From JAZDLX01 sp964538455 (GTDB lineage: Bacteria > Electryoneota > Electryoneia > Electryoneales > Electryoneaceae), in NCBI GenBank assembly GCA_964538455.1, contig CAZIDZ010000009.1:1-64000 (forward strand): a DNA stretch of 64,000 nt, written 5' to 3'. Position 1 is the first letter of the stretch, and each line of letters opens with the position of its first letter. This document shows, piece after piece, positions 59,992 to 64,000 of this stretch. A program made the translations under genes and the position numbers. The notes below the pieces were generated by a model that had not been told where the DNA came from, did not search any database, and saw only the letters and a list, made by a program, of their open reading frames with translations.

Positions 59992-60579
59992 TCACCACCC
60001 GCGCAAGAACTGGATTACCCCATTCAACCTTCTTTCGATTTCGAGTAATTCCTCCTGATGACTGTGAGATCTCGATAGGACACAAGTTAGCTCGCTCTCC
60101 AACAGCAAGCAATCATCCGCCAGATTTGGAAAAGAACGCCAAATTCGCCAAGCGTCGGGACCCGGATCAGTACTGCTGGTACTGCGAAGGACAGAGGCAA
60201 TGGGGTCCCAATTCCCCGGGTGTCTCGATCGCGATCGCAGGCCGATACTTCCACTCCGCTCGCTGCCTCCCGATCTACCGCCTGCGCCAACCAGGTGAAT
60301 AAAAAGGATCATCCACAGAAGAAACAAAAGAATAGAGGCGAGAATCCGGTCAACGGCGAAGGCATTGGGGAAGTGACGGCTGAACCGGACAACCGGGATA
60401 CGGGGGCTCCTCCTGCTGAACGGCGGCCGGCGATCGTTGGCGCCGCGGCCGAGAACGCGGCCGCCGTGCGAACGGATGCGACCGCTATTTCTTGTCTTTC
60501 CAGTGATCGCGCAGGTAGCCGGTGACTTTGACCTGGCTGAAGGGTCTCTTACTGGCGTCGAAGTATTCGGCGAGTTCAC
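59992..60579 (-). CDS. Possible membrane-anchored coiled-coil protein (uncertain)
   Basis: A minus-strand frame between the STAS-like and HDOD genes encodes a strong hydrophobic helix (ILASILLFLLWMILFIHLVG) and a charged, heptad-like C-terminus (EELLEIERRLNGVIQFLRGW). These look more like protein than chance. The only ATG lies 95 bases inside the STAS-like gene, and the first 80 residues look like noise. The true start is unclear, and an unusual start, a sequence error or a decayed gene are all possible. Confidence 0.3.
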   Translation of the reverse strand: MNSPNTSTPVRDPSARSKSPATCAITGKTRNSGRIRSHGGRVLGRGANDRRPPFSRRSPRIPVVRFSRHFPNAFAVDRILASILLFLLWMILFIHLVGAGGRSGGSERSGSIGLRSRSRHPGNWDPIASVLRSTSSTDPGPDAWRIWRSFPNLADDCLLLESELTCVLSRSHSHQEELLEIERRLNGVIQFLRGW

Positions 60580-60904
60580 CGATTCCGGCCCGTTTTGCCG
60601 TGCTTTGGATCAGCTGAATCTGCTCCTGCCCGTTGACAACGACGACCATCCTTTTCGCACCCTTCTTCGTCAGTTTCTTGAGCCCCATCTCGACCGTCGA
60701 CCAGACACCTCCCTCCGAAGCCTTCATCTCCCGCAGATCAATGATGGCCCAATCGCAGTGGCCCATTCTGGACACCTGGTCGATCCAACGGTGAATCTGC
60801 TCGAGCGAGACCCGTCCTCGCAGCGTCGCCACGGCCCCATTGGCCATCAACACCAGTTTTGCATCGGGCTTTCCGGAAACCGGCCCACCTTTCGATGCCA
60901 GCAT
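60485..60904 (-). CDS. STAS-like domain protein
   Basis: The 139-residue protein has an alternating strand-helix pattern like a STAS or SpoIIAA-type domain. It contains LVLMANGAVATLRGRVSLEQ, DWAIIDLREMKASEGGVW and AKRMVVVVNGQEQIQLI. The usual DSSG phosphorylation site is not obvious; SEGG takes its place. Similar small proteins occur next to HDOD genes and may serve as their partners. ATG 60904 has GGAGGG upstream. Confidence 0.6.
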   Translation of the reverse strand: MLASKGGPVSGKPDAKLVLMANGAVATLRGRVSLEQIHRWIDQVSRMGHCDWAIIDLREMKASEGGVWSTVEMGLKKLTKKGAKRMVVVVNGQEQIQLIQSTAKRAGIGELAEYFDASKRPFSQVKVTGYLRDHWKDKK

Positions 60905-61098
60905 ACGCCCTCCACCCCTCGACCACAGATCGACTTAAAGGTACGACGCGGCCGTCCCCCCTGCTCCCGCGACATCGCATCAATAGATTGTCATCACCCG
61001 GCTTTTCTGGAAGGCTCTCGGGTTTTTGCGCTATATTCCGAAAAATGCCGAGGTTCATTCTTCTTCCTGCGGAAGTGGCGTAGTTCGCGAGGCCAAGC

Positions 61099-61989
61099 AT
61101 GACTGAGGATCTGCGTTCTGTTAAGCACCGGCTGCGTAAGAATCGAAACCTGAAAAAGATCCTTGCCAACGAAAACCTCCCGGTGTTGCCCGAGCTGCTG
61201 AGCAAGCTTGAATCCACTCTTCGTGATCCAGAGACTAACGCGGGGCGGGTGAGCCGTTTGATCGAGACCGAGCCGGTGATCGCCGGGCGGTTGCTGAAAG
61301 TGGCAAACAGCGCTTTGTACGGCGGACGCCAGAAGATCACGGATCTGCAAATGGCGGTGAGCCGCATCGGGCTCGACACGATCCGCCACATGATCTACTC
61401 GCTGGTCCTGCCACGGCTGTTCATCGACATCCACATGGTGGACCACCGTCTTTTCTGGAAACACAGCCTGGCAACGGCGAATGTGTGCCGCAAGCTGGCG
61501 GTGGAGCGGATGAACGACCCGCACGGCGGGGAGCTGGGATACATGGCAGGCCTGGTGCACGACGTCGGCATTCTGGTGCTTGCGATCGGGATGACGGAGG
61601 AATACTCCGGGATCATCCAAACCGCGTTTTCGGAAGGGCGTCCGCTGTATGAGGTTGAATTTGAGACCTGGGGATTGACTCATTCGGACGTGGGAGCCAT
61701 TTTCGTTGCGGACCACTGGGAGCTGGACGAACAGATCGCCGAGGCGGTGCTGCAATACGAACGGGCGCTTGACCAGACCCCCAGAGACCCCCTGGCGGAA
61801 GCCCTGTACGCCGCGGACAACCTTTGCATCGCGGCCGGACTGCCGAACGGCGCGCTCGGGGACGCCTCGCTGCAATATCCGCATCCGCTGAAACGCTTCG
61901 AGGAATTGGGGTACTCGGAGGAGACGACGCAATCGCTGCTGGCGATCGTGACGGAACTCGCAGGATCGCTCGAGAGTTTTCTGGCGTAA
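61099..61989 (+). CDS. HDOD domain protein (paralogue)
   Basis: The 296-residue protein is a second full-length HDOD domain, with LPVLPELLSKLESTL, VIAGRLLKVANSALYGG, H122 and H154-D155 (GLVHDVGIL). It resembles the protein at 59015-59920 along its length and is divergent from the STAS-like gene, with 194 bases between them that must hold both promoters. GAGG lies upstream of ATG 61099. It probably works in the same signalling unit as its paralogue. Confidence 0.9.
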   Translation: MTEDLRSVKHRLRKNRNLKKILANENLPVLPELLSKLESTLRDPETNAGRVSRLIETEPVIAGRLLKVANSALYGGRQKITDLQMAVSRIGLDTIRHMIYSLVLPRLFIDIHMVDHRLFWKHSLATANVCRKLAVERMNDPHGGELGYMAGLVHDVGILVLAIGMTEEYSGIIQTAFSEGRPLYEVEFETWGLTHSDVGAIFVADHWELDEQIAEAVLQYERALDQTPRDPLAEALYAADNLCIAAGLPNGALGDASLQYPHPLKRFEELGYSEETTQSLLAIVTELAGSLESFLA

Positions 61990-62014
61990 GAGTCAGGTGG
62001 TTCCGGCCAAGGAA

Positions 62015-62040
62015 GCGGGCAAACCACCGGTTTTGCCCGC
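62015..62040. terminator. Probable terminator hairpin after the HDOD gene
   Basis: GCGGGCAAA and TTTGCCCGC form a stem around an 8-base loop, 25 bases after the HDOD stop. No long T tract follows, so termination may be weak or Rho-aided. Confidence 0.5.
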
Positions 62041-62170
62041 TCGCGTTTATGGTGCAGAACAGCGCCCGAGTACTCAAAAGGTCAGGATCGGGATAGTGAG
62101 TACTCTGAAGGCAATGATTTTTCACTCTCCCTTAGCGGTTTTAGATGACGATTTCCTCCAGCCTTGACCC

Positions 62171-63310
62171 CTAAAAGGAAACCTGCAACGTGACCTGAAT
62201 CCACTGATCATTCGGGACCGCGCTGTCATCCATGCGGCGCTGAGTGAAATCCATGAGAAGAATATTATTGCAGGTAAGTACGCAACCGATTCCGACGAAT
62301 GCCTCGTTGTATTGATCCCGGGCCGATTCAGCGAGATCGAATCGATCCAGTCCGGCTATCAGACGCCAGCGACGATTGATCCGGCCCTCGCCAAAAAGAG
62401 ACCACCCGGAGTAGCCGAGCGACTTCGTAGAATCTGACGCACTTGCCCAATCGCCGGACTGGTTTCCCTCCCCGCCGACGATCTGTGCCGTCAGGGTGCC
62501 AAAACGATGCTGATAACTGAGCAGCCCGGACCACGTCGTCCAGACCGGTGTCTGAGAGCGAGAACCCGCTTTGTTTCCCCTCCCGTGAATAATCAGACCG
62601 GAGAGTTGGAGTCCAGGCAGCACTCCGGCCAGAGGACGAACCGTAAGCCGCCCCTGAGCCACCTTGTCCTGATTCTTCTCTATCGCGTGGTAGCCTCCGC
62701 CGTTGTAGATCCCGACGCTGAGGCTTCCATGGCGTCCAGCATATTTGCCGCTGATTTGCTCACGATACTCAGCAGGAAGCGGCTTTCCCAAATCGGCGTT
62801 CAAGGTCAAGCCGAAATCGGCGGAACTCAGTATTCCATTGCGTTCCATAAACATCGCTTCGCGCATTCGGTACAGGTTAATCGCCTCCATGAAATCGATC
62901 CACACCGTATGAACAATCCCGAATTCTGCGTGAATATTCTGAAGCGCACCGAGGGAAGCCAGTCCAAAATTCGCATAGGCGTACTTCAAACGGACTTCCA
63001 TATCGCCCTCCCCGTCCCCGTCATGGTCCTGATCGGTGTCGATCGTCAACCGGGCGCTCAGCCAAGGCTTTATTTGCCGTCGAAACGTGAAATAGGCACG
63101 GTGGATGAAGAATTCACTGAACTCCGCACCGCCTGATTCTCCAGATTGCCAGGAGAGATAAAAAAGACCATTCACCACGGGAGGCTTTGTGACTTCACTG
63201 CTGGACTCCGAAATACTTCGAGCGGGGGATTCAGAGGCGATGGCAACTGTGGTGTGCCCAACAAATGTTGCCATGGTAAGCGTGAAAAACCAGAGCGTTA
63301 CATATTTCAT
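62171..63310 (-). CDS. Porin-like outer-membrane protein
   Basis: The 379-residue protein has a signal peptide (TLWFFTLTMATFVGHTTVAIA). A barrel typical of phosphate-selective or O/P-type porins follows, with long amphipathic strands such as FFIHRAYFTFRRQIKPWLSA and LKYAYANFGLASL, an acidic loop DTDQDHDGDGEGD, and a terminal Phe (IQVTLQVSF). It probably forms a pore for an unknown solute. ATG 63310 has GCGAGG upstream. Confidence 0.75.
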   Translation of the reverse strand: MKYVTLWFFTLTMATFVGHTTVAIASESPARSISESSSEVTKPPVVNGLFYLSWQSGESGGAEFSEFFIHRAYFTFRRQIKPWLSARLTIDTDQDHDGDGEGDMEVRLKYAYANFGLASLGALQNIHAEFGIVHTVWIDFMEAINLYRMREAMFMERNGILSSADFGLTLNADLGKPLPAEYREQISGKYAGRHGSLSVGIYNGGGYHAIEKNQDKVAQGRLTVRPLAGVLPGLQLSGLIIHGRGNKAGSRSQTPVWTTWSGLLSYQHRFGTLTAQIVGGEGNQSGDWASASDSTKSLGYSGWSLFGEGRINRRWRLIAGLDRFDLAESARDQYNEAFVGIGCVLTCNNILLMDFTQRRMDDSAVPNDQWIQVTLQVSF

Positions 63311-63460
63311 GATACCTCGCCGGTATTGTGGAAGCATTTAGACCACCTGAAGTGAGGCGCCAATCGCAGCTTCAGAACAAATCGAAGAATAATAAATAGA
63401 ACAGGGCCAGAGAAACGGGTCGAGAGCAGCCTGGCCATTTCTGGTCCAGGCAAGAGAAAA

Positions 63461-63481
63461 GCCCCGAAGAGTGTCCGGGGC
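63461..63481 (-). terminator. Intrinsic terminator of the GIN-domain gene
   Basis: GCCCCG and CGGGGC form a stem. On the minus strand the hairpin is followed by TTTTCTCTT. It lies 27 bases after the stop of the GIN-domain gene. Confidence 0.75.
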
Positions 63482-63507
63482 CAGTAAAACGGCTTTGTCA
63501 GAGGCAA

Positions 63508-64000
63508 TCACCTACCCATCGGACGCACGCTCCCGCTGCCGGGGGTGGACACATCCACCAGCGGACGGCCACGATACCAGACATTGCCGCTTCCGGAAAT
63601 GGTGCCGGTCAGGTTTTCGGAGGTGTTGACCCTGGCGGTTCCCGATCCGCTGATGTGAACGTTCGCGTCCTTGACCTCGAGCGCCGAGGCGTCCACCGAC
63701 CCGGAACCGCTGATCCCGATCCGGAGGGCGGCTGCCTTCCCGGCGATTTCGACATCTCCGGATCCGCTGATACCGCTGCGCACGCGGTCCGCGGACAGTT
63801 TCTCAACGGTGATTGCGCCCGATCCGCCGATGCCCACCTCAAGCTGGCGAGCGGTCATGTCCCCGATCGTCATGTCGCCAGAGCCGCTGATCGAAAGGTC
63901 CATGTCGTCGCCGTGCATCTTGTCCGCAGTGACATCCGCGGAACCGCTGACCGAAACGGCGGAGAGCTCCTTGAAGCGAACGGTGATCAGGACATCGGGG
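63508..64000 (-). CDS. Head GIN-domain (DUF2807) protein, 5' end beyond the window
   Basis: The frame is open from the window edge, so the gene is cut. The visible 163 residues have GSG turns about every 20 residues (for example SISGSGDM, GISGSGDV, HISGSGTA, TISGSGNV) between short strands. This is the pattern of DUF2807 head GIN domains, which form a right-handed beta-helix-like stack on the cell surface or in the periplasm. A signal peptide would lie upstream. The function is unknown; adhesion is often proposed. Confidence 0.85.
   Translation of the reverse strand, partial: PDVLITVRFKELSAVSVSGSADVTADKMHGDDMDLSISGSGDMTIGDMTARQLEVGIGGSGAITVEKLSADRVRSGISGSGDVEIAGKAAALRIGISGSGSVDASALEVKDANVHISGSGTARVNTSENLTGTISGSGNVWYRGRPLVDVSTPGSGSVRPMGR

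Overview
The window is G+C-rich bacterial DNA of Gram-negative type. It encodes LolA, an MlaE/MlaF lipid transporter, a PorV/PorQ-type protein and several signal-peptide beta-barrels. That set, together with PD40 (TolB-like) propeller proteins fused to barrels and an FtsX-type permease, points to a relative of the FCB group, probably a candidate phylum known mainly from metagenomes. This placement is inference, because no rRNA or tRNA gene is present. A 100-N gap at 20162-20261 shows that the sequence is a draft scaffold.

Layout. 1-7.6 kb is a surface-polysaccharide cluster (end of one gene, GT4, flippase, GT9, zinc-ribbon methyltransferase, glutamine-dependent asparagine synthase). 7.8-24.5 kb is mixed: response regulator, MmgE/PrpD, orphan FtsX permease, two MBL-fold hydrolases, GNAT, methyltransferase, an MrfA-like helicase fused to an MrfB-like exonuclease, MFS transporter, outer-membrane protein, diaminopropionate ammonia-lyase. 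24.7-32 kb holds a large protease/propeller/barrel protein, a MarR-DinB pair and two glycosyltransferases. 32.3-34.5 kb is a compact regulatory module: a NifX/orange-protein-like gene with a sigma-54 promoter, divergent from a PAS-AAA-Fis enhancer-binding protein. 34.5-46.6 kb is envelope and cell division: PorV/PorQ, mlaE-mlaF, a second protease/propeller/barrel protein, pgsA, ftsK, lolA, a flippase-like protein, EamA. 47-58.7 kb is largely housekeeping: rho, ksgA-mgtE, a CsgG-like barrel protein, pepT, an Mth938-like protein, a GAF protein, mutM-pgeF-comM. 59-64 kb has two HDOD proteins around a STAS-like protein, a porin-like protein and the end of a GIN-domain protein.

Intergenic DNA is crowded with palindromic repeats: long hairpins with GGGACA tips, two-hairpin units bounded by TGTCA/TGACA, and a GAAACCCGG/CCGGGCCAC family. 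One copy of the last family is translated in frame at the junction of the helicase-exonuclease fusion. The items most worth a second look are the NifX/sigma-54 module, the MrfA-MrfB fusion with the repeat in its linker, and the hairpin family. No CRISPR array, prophage, insertion-sequence transposase, tRNA or rRNA was seen.
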